From contig NW_022098001.1 in the NCBI RefSeq assembly GCF_002288925.2, positions 4,674,163-4,738,162 on the forward strand: a stretch of DNA of 64,000 bases. The letters are read 5' to 3'. Position 1 is the stretch's first letter. Each line of letters begins with the position of its first letter. The notes beneath the pieces are model-generated. The model had not been told where the DNA came from and did no database searches. It saw only the letters and a program-made list of their open reading frames with translations. This document shows positions 49,125 to 61,365 of this stretch, in pieces. The DNA comes from Delphinapterus leucas (Eukaryota; Chordata; Mammalia; Artiodactyla; Monodontidae). Made by a program: the position numbers and the translations under genes.

Positions 49125-49792
49125 CCTGGGCACATGAGGCAATTGCACAGGTTATTTTCCCTTGAAATTATGTTGGGGGCCATGTGACTTAGTGGTCAAT
49201 GGAGTGAGTGTAAGCAGAAATAATGTTAAACACTTTTAGACCCAGACCTTAAAACAATACTGAACAATACAAACATTTCTCTATTCCTGTATTCCCCTTC
49301 AGTATTAACCTTGTACATTTTTTTCAGCTGCACCTAAATACAGGAGCATCCATGGTTCCTGAGTCACCACTTGGAGGGGAGCTGCTCAGGAGAGCTGCCT
49401 GACTTGTGTTGGACTGTTACCTGAATGAAAAAATAAACAGAGATTTCGAAGTCTGTTTGTTGCTCTAGCATAGCAAAGTCTATCCCACCTGAAACAGATC
49501 TCTTAGGGACATTGCAGCCCATGCCAGGCCAATTTCTATTCAACAGTTTACAGTCATGGAGGGAGACTATGACAGTTTAATCCAAAATATATCTAGGCTT
49601 TTCACCCTAATTTGAAAATCCAACAAGAGCATCGTCTCCCAAATTACCCTGGAAAATAACTGTTCTAGTGTGCATTTTCTCTGCTCACCAATACTAACCT
49701 TTCTTCAAGGAATAGACAGAAAGAATGCTATAATTTCTATAAAAAGCACTAGTAGATTTTAAAAGATATTTTATGGTGTAAACAGAAGAGTT

Positions 49793-50003
49793 GTTTTTGT
49801 TCGTTTTTTAAAAAATTTTTTAGGTGTGGACCATGTTTTTTTAAAGTCTTTATTGAATTTGTTACAAAATTGCTTCTGTTTTATATTTTGGGTTTTTTGG
49901 CTGCGAGGCATGGGGGATCTTAACTCCCTGACCAGGGATTGAACCTGCACCCGCTGCATTGGAAGGCAAAGTCTTAACCACTGGACCACCAGTGAAGTCT
50001 TGT
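49793..50003 (-). mobile_element. CHR-1-type tRNA-derived SINE
   Basis: Read on the minus strand it begins ACTTCACTGGTGGTCCAGTGG, with an A-box-like and then a B-box-like GGTTCAATCCC. It runs through AGTTAAGATCCCCCATGCC into AAAACCCAAAATATAAAAC, as in CHR-1 rather than CHR-2. A 10-bp direct repeat CAGAAGAGTT lies at 49783-49792 and 50004-50013. Confidence 0.85.
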
Positions 50004-50589
50004 CAGAAGAGTTTTATATTGCATACCTAGATCCATTTGATGTGTCTCTGAGCATCAATCGTTCCAGTTTCCATGAGTTCTCTACATTTCCAGAAATAGG
50101 GATCAGCCTCAATGACTGTCCTTCCTTCTTCCCAGATTCTGGAATGGAGATTTGGATACATAATTAAAAAGACAATACTGCTAAAGAAAACCATTAACTC
50201 TTACTCCTCTTTCATGGCCCCTGGTTTGTTGTTCCTTACTCTCTTGGCTTACTCTCCCATGGCATTTTCTGTAACACATGAAAGGTAAAGAAAACCTAAA
50301 AATAATACCAAAGTTAGAGCTGGTGACAAGTCTAGCATTTGACAAACAGTTCACTCTCACTACTATCCTTGCCCTCCAGTGGTTCTAGACCAGAGACATC
50401 ATTTGGTCATTTTTCTTTTGGAATCTTTGCCTTTATTTTTCAAAACTGATTTATGAAACTCTTTGTATATGATGAGAGGGAAGGCGTTTTCATATGCATT
50501 ACCATTTTTCTCATTTGTCTTTTTCTTTTTTAACTACTCTTGTGGTTTTGGTTTTTCTTTGTGTTTTTGTATGAAAGGTCTTATCTACT

Positions 50590-50870
50590 CCAAGATTATA
50601 AAAACATACACCTATTTTACATTTAACTAATTGTATTTCTTCAATTTTTATAAATTTAAATCTTTGATCCATCTAGACTTAATTTTTTTTATAAACATGA
50701 GATAGAATTCCAGTTTTTTTTTTTTCCCAAATGGCTAAGTGGTAGTTCTGACAATATATTTTGAATAGTATAGTTTTGCCTGTTTCTGTCAATTTAATAT
50801 TCCCCTGTTAAATCCTCATTTGTACTTGCTCCTATATTGGAGTCCCTATTCTTTTCATCCTTCTTTATTT
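50590..50870 (-). mobile_element. Old L1 ORF2 fragment
   Basis: Reversed L1 sequence: AAATCTTTGATCCATCTAGAC, then GATAGAATTCCAG, a T-run and CCCAAATGGCTAAGTGG, TTTTGAATAGTATAG. It is highly diverged and its edges are uncertain. Confidence 0.55.
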
Positions 50871-51255
50871 AAAAATATATTTTCATGTAGATTGAATTTT
50901 TCCTGGTTATCCTCTTACTGATTCAATTTTCTTTATTTTGCTGTTGTTTCTTCATGTCCATTAGGTGTTGGTGTCCCCAGTATTTTGTCCTTAGTCGACT
51001 TTCCTTCTCATTTCTTATGCTCCTACAAGATGTTCTCATCTACTTACATGCTTTCAAATAGTACTCATTTGGAAAGGACTCCAAAATTGTATCCCCTTGT
51101 CTGGACTCTCTCTGGAATGCAAGAACAATCACCTATTATGTGTCTCTCTCTCTCTCTTTATCCTCCATTCATCTCAAATGCAGCATATCTAAAATGGAAG
51201 CTCATCATTCCTATCTCCTGCTCAACCTAAATCTGTTCTCCTTTTTGCCTTTCTT

Positions 51256-51591
51256 TTTTTTTTTAAATAAATTTATTTATTTTCTTTTATTTACTTTTGG
51301 CTGAGTTGTGTCTCCGTTACTGGGCACGTGCCTTCTCCAGTTGCAGCGCACCCCTCGCTGTGGTGCGGGGGGGCCCCTCACTGCGGTGGCCTCTCTTGTT
51401 GCAGAGCACAGGCCCCATGCGCACAGGCTTCACTAGTCGTGGCTCACGGGCTCCAGAGTGCATCCTCAGTAGTTGTGGCGCACGGGCCCAGCTGCTCCGC
51501 GGCACATGGGATCTTCCACGACCAGGGCTCGAACCCGGTCCCCTGCATAGGCAGGTGGACTCCTAACCACTGCGCCACCAGGGAAGCCCCT
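51256..51591 (-). mobile_element. CHR-2-type SINE
   Basis: Reverse complement of CHR-2 with a T-rich, AAATAAATTTATTTA-containing tail on its left and the GCGCCACCAGGGAAGCCCC head on its right. A perfect 14-bp duplication TTTTTGCCTTTCTT flanks it at 51242-51255 and 51592-51605. The long plus-strand frames across it are antisense SINE artefacts. Confidence 0.94.
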
Positions 51592-51759
51592 TTTTTGCCT
51601 TTCTTAATTCACTCAAAAGCAACACTGCCCCTCGTATTGCTCAAAATGGGAAATTCAGATTCATACATTCTGATTCATAAATAGTCTTTTTGTACCTCCC
51701 TTTTTCATAATTTTCATGTTACCTCTAGTTAAGAAACATTCTCAAATACACATTCTAGC

Positions 51760-52400
51760 CTCAGCCATTAGTTTGGGACTCACCTCTTGTTTAGACCATG
51801 ACAAAAGCCTCTGTACTGCTTTCTCTTTCTTCAATATCTGCACTTTTACCCACTCATCCTTTAGACAGTTTCCAGAGATATAATTTAAACACAGATTTGA
51901 TCATGGCACTTCCCTACTTAAAAGCATTATATGTCTCCACAATACCAAATTCTTTCATATTTTAACATTCTTCTTTAACGTATCTTTATCTTAACTGTGT
52001 AGTCTTTTCTTGCACTATAAACCCTGTGTTACAGCTATTTGGGGATTCTTAATATACACCGAACATGCTATATCGTTTCACACCTCCAAATATTTGCCTT
52101 CAATCCAATTTTACTTCTTTGTCTGCCTAATATACCTGTTCATCCTTCATGACATCTAATTTCTAGTTTTCTTTTACCTTCCCAGGTATTCCATTTTTGT
52201 CTTCATTCACTTTAAAAAAACTTTCATAATAATATCTATCACAAAACATCAAAGTTATTTGTTTGAATGATTGTGCTTGATGAAAGTTCTTTTCTTATTC
52301 ATAGTGTTATCCACAGCCCTAGCAAGGTGCGTGTCATATAGTACATGTTCAAAATTTTTTCATCAAATTGAATTCAAACTTAAAGAAAATCTCTAGTAAC
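51760..52400 (+). mobile_element. LINE-2 3'-end fragment
   Basis: TTTGATCATGGCACTTCCCTAC, ATATGTCTCCACAATACC and a terminus GTGTCATATAGTACATGTTC follow L2 3'-end order. It is strongly diverged, so moderately confident. Confidence 0.55.
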
Positions 52401-52985
52401 TTTTGACTTTTTTTTTTTTTTGTATGTAACAGCGTACATTCCATTTACCCCATCTAGATTGACTTTCTTTTGGATGAATTACCTCTTCATCATTGATTAT
52501 AGTCTTTGGTAGGGGAATAATTCCAGGTCCCTCTCGCCCACGACTTGAGATAATGGACCCAGTTTCTTCTCTTTGCTTTTTGGAACGGACAGGGAATGGC
52601 ATGTGAATAATAAAAGGATCAGAGTGAATGATACAATGAACAGAATTAATTATGTAATAACTGAGGAACTACCTGGAGGTCAGTTGTCTCATCACCATCA
52701 ACAGCAACAGTAGTGTTAGCACTCTAACTAGGTTATGAGACTGAGCTTGATTGCTTCTTACTTCTTGATCATGCAGAGCTTGTCCTGTTGTTTAAATGTC
52801 ACATTTTCAATGAGGTCTACCTTGACCAACGCATTTGAAATTATAACCTCTGCATACTCCTGTTCCCCATGCTTTGCTCTACTTTTACAAATTTTCACAG
52901 TACTTATTATCTTATAACATAGTACATAATTTATTTGTTAATAATTTATCCACTCCAAACTTTTTGTGTTTCCTATTTGTATGGT
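52401..52985. other. Intergenic sequence with a T-run of unclear origin
   Basis: On the minus strand a 69-codon frame (52602-52393) runs into a poly-A of about 13 bases. That could mark a small retrocopy, but I could not match the protein to any family. Confidence 0.3.
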
Positions 52986-52989
52986 ATAC

Positions 52990-55110
52990 CTTTTTCCATC
53001 TATTTGTTTTCAATCTCTGTGTCTTTATATTTAAAGTATGTCTTTCATAGGTAAGATATAACTGGAGCATACGTTTCCTTCATGATGACAAGTTCTGCTT
53101 TTTAGTGGAAAGTTTATGCCATTAAAATTTAATGCAATTATTGATGAGGTTGGATTTGAGTCTACCATTTTATTATTATTTATTTTCCCTTTGTCTCCTC
53201 TGTTTTTTTTTCTCTTCTTACTGATTTCTGACTTCTCTGGATTATTGAAATATCTTTAAGAATTTTATTTTCATTGATCTATTAGATTTTAATTATGCCT
53301 CTTTGCATATTTCAAGTGTTTACTCTAGGGATTAAAATATACATTCTTATCTCTTCACAGTCTACTTAGAACTTATATTGTGTTACTTCACAAAAAATAT
53401 ATATAGGAATACATACTGAAATCATATAGGTCTATAAACCACCTAAATCCTTTATGTTATAATTATCACATATATTACATCAACATACATTATAATCCCC
53501 ACAAGAAAATGCTATAACTTTTGCTTTAATCAGTCTTATCAACTTTAAAGAAACTAAATGGAAAATAAGTTGTTCTTACTGAACAACTTCCTTTACCATT
53601 TCTTGTAATGCAGATGTGCTAGTGACAAACTTTTGTAGTTTTCTTTTATTTGAAAATGTTTTTATTTCTTTTTCATTCTGGGAAAAATTTTCTCCATTGT
53701 ATATAAAATTCTAGATTGATCATCTTTTGTGTGTTTAAAAATTTAAATACATTGCCTTTCAATCTTCATATTTTCTAATGAGAAGTCAGACATCATTCAA
53801 ATTGTTGTTCCCTCTATGTAATGTGTCATAGTTTTCTTGTTGCTTTCAAGATTTTCTCTCTGTTGTTGGCTTTCAGAATTTTTTAATTTATTTTGATACT
53901 GCTTTGGGTTAACTGAGCTTCCTAGACTATAAATGTCTGGCTTTCACAAAACTGGGGAAGTTTTTAGTCATTATTTATTCAAATATTTCCTCTGCTCTAT
54001 TCTTCTTCTCCCTACACTTTTCGACTCCAATTGTATGTATATTTGAACTTCTGACATTGTTTCACAGATGCTCTGTTCAGTTTTTTTCAATCTTTTTTCT
54101 TTCTGTTTATTAGACTACATGACTTCTGTTGATATTTTCAAGTTCAAAGACTCGTTCTTCTGTTCTCTTCGTTATGCAGTTACAACCATCAAGTTCATAT
54201 TTTTTTTCAGATGTTAGGTATTTTGTCTCGGATTCCTATTAGACTTTTTCTATAGATTAAAATTTTTTCTCTATTAAAATTTCTTAGTTTTTCTCTACAA
54301 ACTTATTTTTCTTTACCTTATTAAACATAGTTACAGTAGTTGCTTTAAAGTTATTGCCTACTAATTCAAACATCTGGAAAATTTCTGAGCTGAACCCCAC
54401 TGGCTGTATTTTCTTTTGAGAAAATACGTTCTTCATATATTGAGTGACAAACTATAGCGTGTAATTTGTGAATGATATTTTGTGGAGGCTCTATATTTTG
54501 TCATATTCCTCTGAACATTCCTCTGTTTATATTTCTGTTTTAGTAGGCAATATCCTTAGTTAAATGCGAACACAGAATCAGCAACTCTTGCTAATTCAGC
54601 AAGTCTTGATTCAGTAATTTTTTCCCTTTTTCTGGGCTGCTTGCAATCTGCCCTACCCTTATATGATTCCGAGATCAGAGATTTGGGCAGAGTTGTCCAC
54701 AAATTTGAGCATTCTCTCTCTAGCTCTTTCCCTTCCAGTATTCTCCCCTCTACTTTACAGCAACTGTGGATGCCCCAAACTCTGTCTCTTAGTTCATCAA
54801 GCTAGAATGACCTAAATTTTCTATCAATGTTTTTCCTACCTCATGTGGAGTCACTGGCAGCCTGTCTGTTTGCCCTCAAGATAAAGGATATAAAAACAGG
54901 AAACTCATCCTGTGTCAGTCCATATTTTATGTTTTGAGTCTTCTTCAGAATCTACATGCTTTTCTTCTCTCTTCAGAGCCTTTAGGTAATTTAATTCAAT
55001 TATTGTCCAGAGTTTATAGTTGTTTTCTTTGGGAAGGCCTATTGGTTAGAAACTTATTCAGCCACACTGGAACAGAACTCATCTAACTTGTTAATTCACT
55101 TTGTTATTAA
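52990..55110 (-). mobile_element. Old L1 fragment (5' and ORF1 region)
   Basis: TTTACTCTAGGGATTAAAATATAC, CAGTCTACTTAGAACTTATAT, CCATTTCTTGTAATGCAGATG and ATGAGAAGTCAGACATCATTC follow, in order, the reverse strand of old L1M 5'/ORF1 sequence. It is fragmented, with no open frame of interest. Confidence 0.55.
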
Positions 55111-55289
55111 ATTTTTTATCCTAGGACAAGGATTTTTTTCAACACTGATGTGAGAAGTGTTTGCAACACAGTTAATACTCAATATATGTCTGTACAATGA
55201 CAAGTAATAGATTTTTTAAAAGATGAAAAAATATATAATATACATTGGGAAAGAAGTACAATATCACTAGAATCAGGAAGATACAAATT

Positions 55290-55900
55290 TTAAAGGTGTG
55301 ATATCCATTCACACTCATCAGGTTGGCAAAAGTTAAATTCTGAGAGCACCAAGGATTGGCAAACACGTAGAGAAATGGAAACTATAACACACTGTTAGTG
55401 GGAGTGTAAATTAGTCACTATTGGATAGTAATTTTCGTAAAGTTGTAGAAAAATCCCAGCACTTATGCACAGAGGTACAAAAATGTACATAAATATTTGC
55501 AATAGTATAGATTTATAGTAACCAAAAAGCTCATGAGGCTATAAGTAAAATGCAATATATTTATACAAAGGAATATTATAAAGAAGCTCAAATGAATGAA
55601 ATAGAGATACAAGTTTCACCATGGAAAAATGTACAAACACAATATTAAATTTAAAAGACTGATGGATATACATGGCATGGTACTATTTATATATGTATTT
55701 AAAGATGAAAAAGCAATATTGTATATCTTTATGGCCCATGTCATAAATCTACATAAACTTGCATGAGAATACTATATACTAAATTTAAATGAGTAGTTAA
55801 CTGTGGGCAGTGAGGCAAATGGTATCAGGAAGCAGATTCACAGTTTTAATGTTCTATTTCTTAAGTAGATTGTAAGTACATGGTTATTCATTATATTATA
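55290..55900 (+). mobile_element. Old L1 ORF2 C-terminal/3' fragment
   Basis: Plus-orientation old L1: ACACTGTTAGTGGGAGTGTAA, TTGCAATAGTATAG, TATACAAAGGAATATTATAA and CATGGTACTATTTATATATG correspond in order to the ORF2 C-terminus and the start of the 3' UTR. Confidence 0.6.
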
Positions 55901-56339
55901 ATCCATACATTTTAAAACCCACATATAGCTGAAATATTTCATCTAAAAATGGGGATAATAATAATACTTACAAATAGTATTGTTTTGAGAATTAAGCGAG
56001 GTAATAATATAACTTTAGTAAAATGATTAAAAATTGGGAGGTGGGTATAGATTTTCTGTAAAATGACAATAATCAGAAGTTGCAATAAAAAACGACGTAA
56101 TGAAAATACCTAGCCATATCAATAAAGGAAAATATTTAAAAATGTAATAAATGAGACCAATATTAAAATTCACTCTATTACCAGGATAGATATATACCAA
56201 TTCATATAATGGAAAGATAAGCTGGGCCTCTACATAAGAAGATTCAAATTTGCGGAGATGTTACTCCTTTAAAAACCAATTTATGTGTTAATCATATCAT
56301 AAACAAAACGTAAAGGTAAATTACTAACAGGGAAGTATA

Positions 56340-56600
56340 TTTTTAAAAATTTTGGCAGAGTGATAATATTTGAATAATAAGAATGCTTTTTAATCAATAA
56401 GAAAAAAAATAAGACTCCATAATTTTAAAATAGGCAAAGGAAACGAGCAGGTGATTTACAAATGGTAAAATATAAGTAACCAATAAATACACATAAAATG
56501 CTCAATGACACTAAAAATCTGAACTATAATATTTAAAAAGTAGTAAGTTTTGCTTTATCAAATTAGCAAAGATTTTTAGTAATCTAATAATGCTGACTTG
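56340..56600 (+). mobile_element. Old L1 ORF2 fragment
   Basis: AATCAATAAGAAAAAAAATAAG, AAATAGGCAAAGGAAACGAGC and TATCAAATTAGCAAAGATTTT match the ORF2 region just upstream of that represented at 55290-55900. Here it lies downstream of it. Confidence 0.5.
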
Positions 56601-58330
56601 GGCAGGATTTCTGTAATAGTGTCAGGAAAAAGTCAAGAAGATTCCTCCACAGATAAATAAACATTTAAAAACATGAGCAAAAAATACTAAAAAACAATCA
56701 TTTGAAGGCACCAGAAAACATCCAACAGTGGGCAGAAACGTGAGAAATATTTATTCTAGAAAGAGTACCATTACAATGGGCAAGAACTCCAACTTTGTGG
56801 CTTTCTGGTCTGGGGAAGCTCCACAATTACCCCAGGTCAGATGGTGAGAAACCACAACCTTAATAGCTTGAAGCGGTAGATTAGTTCAGAGCCGTACAAG
56901 ACCTGGAAATTATATACTTCAAAATCTGAATATAAACTCTGCCCAAATTCCTGCATGACTCCTAAATTAATATTTCAAAACTGATAAATAAATAAATAAC
57001 AGTGTATAATCATGACAGAATAATGCAAAACAATTAAAATATCTTTGAAGATTACTTAACCTAAAAAGATGCCGTGTGGAAATTCTAAGATTCAAAACTG
57101 TATATACAGTGTGTCCTCACTTTTGCAGGAAAAACAAGGAAAGAACGGAAAGAAGGAAGAAATGCAGACTTTATACCTATATTTCAGGTGTTAGCTCTCT
57201 TCTTTGCCTCTTGCTCCAACAGGACATAGATATTCTTAAGTGAACTCACATCCAAACCTTCACTGCCCTGAATGTGTATTCTCTCATAATGTAGGTCTGT
57301 CTGAAAATGTGCTGACATATATTTTGGATCCTTTTCCTACCATGGCCTTCACTGTTAAAGAATATCTTCATGATTTTTTTTTAGTGGATGATTGTAGGTA
57401 TCAAACCGCTTTTATATTTAGATTCTATTAGCTGCTGTAACTGAATGAGGTAGTATTTCTATTGTAAAATGTCAATACTTGATATTTGTCAGAAGTATGT
57501 TTTGAGACTATTTACACATGATGAAAAATGTCTGATGTGAAACTAAAAATGTTCTCAAGTTCTTTCAAAATTTATTTTAGAGTACATGAACCAATAATTT
57601 GAAGACCACTCCCTAAAGAATCCTGTTAAACAAAAACCTTAGTGAGTAATGTAAATTTTACTGAAGATCTTATAAGAGACATAGCTCAGCAAACAGTTTT
57701 AAAACATTTTACTAGATATTTTTGTTTTCCTAGCACTTTTAAAGCACACTGCCATGGGAGTTTTTGGTTTGGTTTTCCCTGTTCTCTCATACTCACAGAT
57801 TTACGAGTTTCCTTCTCTGCTCTTATATACTTCACCAGCTTCTATCTCTAGATTCTTGCACCTAAATTTACATCTGAGCTTTGTCCTACAGAGCACTTAG
57901 CCCTCTTATAAGCCAGTTCAGCAACCATCTTTGCTTACTTCAGTTTATCTTTTGGGCTATTCCTTCATGAAAATTATAGCATCTTTTGTAAAAATATACA
58001 TATGACTGGAAGAAACTTCTCCAAAATTTTAATACGTATAAGAAATTTTAATTTTCTTTTTTACGCTTTTCTGTAATTTTTTCAAAATGTCCACAAACAC
58101 CTTGTTACTTTACAATAAAAAAAGAAGCTATGAAAAATTAGATGAAATACTAAAAGAAATGGGATAAATATATATGGGAACTTAAAATGATAAAGGTAGC
58201 TTCGCAAGTCAATGGAAATGGGATGTAATAGAATTACACAGAATTCAATGTAATAGATAAACAATAATTTTAATAACCTGGAGGAAAATATAGCTTAATG
58301 TTTAACTTAAATATGGGAGGATATCCTAGG
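56601..58330. other. Intergenic sequence without recognised features
   Basis: AT-rich, with short frames only. No gene, RNA or repeat family was recognised. Confidence 0.35.
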
Positions 58331-58333
58331 TAT

Positions 58334-58655
58334 TGTTGATCTAAAACAAATAGACTGCCAGATATTTCTCCAGCAAAGCTGAGTTTGTTTAGGGTCAGAA
58401 GAGAATTTCAGTCTGGGCTCTGCAACCATGGTGAGCCATGTGCAAGTCCCCTCATGGCAAGGGAAGAAAAATGTTTTTATATAGGGGAAAAGGCAGTTGG
58501 GAGGGCTATAGTAAACAAAGATTCCATGGCTTTTCATTGGCTGAGTCCTTGATAGGAAAGAAGAGGAGTCTTTCTTCTTCCTGCTATTATTGCCGGGTGT
58601 GACAGCTCCCCCTTCCCATCTCCCAGCTCTATTTAATTGAGGTTTCTGTTTATCA
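58334..58655 (-). repeat. ERV 3' LTR (predicted)
   Basis: Downstream of the polypurine tract, the minus strand has a CCAAT box (58540-58536) and a TATA box TATATAAAA (58484-58476) at promoter-like spacing, as in retroviral U3. A TG start near 58655 and a CA end near 58334 are suggested but not proven. Without the 5' LTR for comparison the limits are approximate. Confidence 0.6.
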
Positions 58656-58665
58656 ATATTTTATA

Positions 58666-58677
58666 TTTCCCCCTTTT
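58666..58677 (-). other. ERV polypurine tract
   Basis: AAAAGGGGGAAA on the minus strand, about ten bases before the proposed LTR start. It is the plus-strand DNA primer site of retroviruses and confirms the orientation. Confidence 0.7.
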
Positions 58678-59039
58678 GATCAAGATCTTTCTCTGAAAGC
58701 ACTGCTGATCAAGAGTCAAGTTTTCTAGTTTCAGTGGCTTTCTGGCTCTCAATGCTAGGAAGGACCTTTCCTGAGTGTAGTGTCTCACGTTGGAGGAAAA
58801 AATGTTGGCTAACCTATTGAGGTTACATACAACTAACAAGGAGGGGAAACTCTCAGGCACTTTTATGTAATGTCCATATGTTATCAATATCATAGGCATC
58901 AGAGATCATCTGAAGCATTCTGTCACCATCAAATGTTTGACACAAACTTCCAATAGGTCTGGTTCAAAAGTCTTCGGAGAGCTGTCTCATCAGACGTCAT
59001 CTGCTTCAATTCTGGGAAATCTTTACTTTCAGGTCACCA

Positions 59040-60560
59040 AATCATGTGCAATTCCAGTCAGGGTACAGTACCTTTTCTAGGAGTGTCACACGAATCCAAG
59101 TGTCTTTTCCTTGGAATTTGGCAGTGAAGTGTTGGTTAGCAGTACCTGACGGGGGTCTTTCCAATGAGGTTGAAGAGCATTCTTCTGGAGGTGTGTTTTC
59201 CCACAAATGAAATCTCAGGTTGCAATGTGTGATGCTTATGGTCTTTGTCTCCCAAGAGAACACTGTATAAATATTGCTCCACCAAAACATGGTTATTTTT
59301 AATAAAAGTAGTAAGGCCTTTGCAATATCAGAGTATCTCTCATTGTATCAGTGTGGGTCAAAAGAAGGAGGAGCCAAGTACATTGGGCATCCTGTGACTA
59401 TCTCAAATGGTGAGAATTTATGAGTTCCAAAAGGCATAGATCTAAGATTTAGAAGGACCAATGCCAGTATCTTGGCCAAGGTATTTGGTTGGAAGGCCTC
59501 TACAAATTTTGTCAACTGAACATTAATAATGACACTTGATAAAGAAGATGTGGCACATATATACAATGGAATATTACTCAGCCATAAAAAGAAACGAAAT
59601 TGAGTTACTTGTAGTGAGGTGGAGGGACCTAGAGACTGTCCTACAGAGTGAAGTAAGTCAGAAAGAGAAAAACAAATACCATGTGCTAACACATATATAT
59701 GGAATCTAAAAAAAAAAAAAAAATGGTTCTGAAGAACCTAGGGGCAGTACAGGAATTAAGATGCAAACATAGAGAATGCACTTGAGGACACGGAGAAGGG
59801 GAAGGGGAAGCTGGGATGAAGTGAGAGAGTGGCATGGACATATATACACTACCAAATGTAAAATAGATACCTAGTGGGAAGCAGCCACATAGCACAGGGA
59901 GATCAGCTTGGTGCTTTGTGTCCATCTAGAGGGGTGGGATAGGGAGGGTGGGAGGGAGAGGCAAGAGGGAGGAGATATGGGGATACATGTTTATGTATAG
60001 CTGATTCACTTTGTGATACAGCAGAAACTAACACACCATTGTAAAGCAATCATACTCCAATTAAGATGTTAACAAAATCTTAAAAAAGAAAAATAATAAT
60101 GACACTTGAGTCTTAATAGAGCATTCGACTAAACCAGAGGATTAAGAGCGGTAAGCACAGTGAAAATTTTGTAAAACCAGCCAAACACTACTAACTTGTT
60201 TAAGTACCTAGACAGTACAATGGGTTCCTTGATAGCCATGAGTTTGATAACAGTTCTCAGGTAGGTATAATTTTTTCCAAATGAACTTTAGCCACAGAAG
60301 AGATAGTAGTCTGTTTGCAAGTGAAGGCTTCAGTACAGTGTAAAAATATACAGACTATGACTAAATTATATTTATATCCATGAGATGGAGGAAATTGTAT
60401 GAAATCCACTTGCCAGATCTCAGATGGTACATCAGGCAGTTTAAAATGTTGGAGAGCAGTATGAACAGGCTTCCTTGGGTTGTACTTCAGACAAGTGGAA
60501 CAAGTGACGTAGACAATTTTTGTGGCCTTGTTAATATTTCCCCACCAATACTGATTCATG
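59040..60560 (-). pseudogene. ERV integrase remnant, split by L1
   Basis: The frame 60559-60257 has the zinc-site CSTCLKYNP and the first catalytic block WQVDFIQF. Below it the core is frameshifted: a region with SSGLVE supplies a catalytic Glu, but the expected middle Asp is not seen. After the L1 (59524-60109), sequence at 59523-59348 has LAKILALVLLNLRSMPFGTHK. Sequence at 59200-59042 has the C-terminal domain (FQGKDTWIRVTLLEK). It is dead by several breaks. Confidence 0.82.
59540..60093 (+). mobile_element. Young L1 3' end inserted into ERV integrase
   Basis: The element starts within the last 160 bases of ORF2 (ATAAAGAAGATGTGGCACAT), passes the ORF2 stop and 3' UTR, and ends in an A-rich tail. 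A perfect 16-bp target duplication TAATAATGACACTTGA flanks it at 59524-59539 and 60094-60109. Its 3' UTR is close to that of the copy at 10865-11233, in the same subfamily. Antisense frames through it are artefacts. Confidence 0.96.
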
Positions 60561-60769
60561 AATGCTATCCTATTGTCAGTAGATCAATGGTTTAATGCAT
60601 GCATAGTGGTGAGGAGTGGGCATTTTAGAGTCTCTGTTAGGACTGGGTTGTTATTTGGGCCAAACCAGAGCTTTCTCTTTTTATCAAACAAACAACTGTT
60701 GAATTTCAAATCTTGTTTTTCCTTTTCTGAGGCCAACTGTTGGGCTTCTCTAGCCAGTTTTTCTAATTA

Positions 60770-60970
60770 TCATTTGGGAAAATATCCCTTGGGACCATGA
60801 CAGAGATTTGGCTGCTCTTGGTCCCTGTAAAGGCAGCATTTCTTGTGGAAATATCAGCAAGGTGATTTCCCTTAGCTTTCAGAGAGTCAAGTTTAAAAAG
60901 CCTCAGAATTTTAATAATAGCTAAAGTGGAAGGTAAAAGTATTGCATCCAATAACTCCTAAACATGGGGA
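60770..60970 (-). pseudogene. ERV RNase H remnant (C-terminal part)
   Basis: Beyond the SINE insertion, the frame contains SLKAKGNHLADISTRNAA, the end of the RNase H domain. The flanks of the SINE are continuous in the retroviral alignment, apart from a stop codon just inside this segment. Confidence 0.8.
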
Positions 60971-60977
60971 CATTTAC

Positions 60978-61350
60978 TTTTTTTTTTTTTTTTTCTAGAA
61001 AGGCTGTTGGAGCAGAGGCTAGTAAAGAGGGGATTAGATTCAGGGCTTATTTATTTATTTATTTTTAAAAATATTTATTTATTTTTTTTGGTTGTGTTGG
61101 GTCTTCGTTGCTGTGTGAGGGCTTTCTCTGGTTGCGGCGAGTGGGGGCCCCTCTTCACCACGGTGCGCGGGCCTCTCACTGTTGCGGCCTCTCTTGTTGC
61201 GGAGCACAGGCTCCAGACGCACAGGCTCAGTAGTTGTGGCTCACGGGCCCAGTTGCTCCACAGCATGTGGGATCTTCCCAGACCAGGGCTCGAACCCGTG
61301 TCCCCTGCATTGGCAGGCAGATTCTCAACCACTGCGCCACCAGGAAGCCC
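60978..61350 (-). mobile_element. CHR-2-type SINE with apparent 3' transduction, in ERV RNase H
   Basis: The SINE head is at 61350 (minus strand GGGCTTCCTGGTGGCGCAG) and its body reaches about 61090, followed by an A/T-rich tail (61049-61089). Then come 54 bases of unrelated sequence (60995-61048) and finally a 17-base poly-A (T run 60978-60994). CATTTAC occurs at 60971-60977 and 61351-61357, followed by T-rich sequence in both cases, as a target duplication. The retroviral coding sequence is continuous if all of 60978-61357 is removed. Confidence 0.85.
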
Positions 61351-61365
61351 CATTTACATTTTTTT

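Noticed and set aside
52393..52602. Possible processed pseudogene: 69-codon minus frame next to a poly-A
   Set aside because: The peptide could not be matched to any protein and no target duplication was found, so it is kept only as an unexplained stretch.
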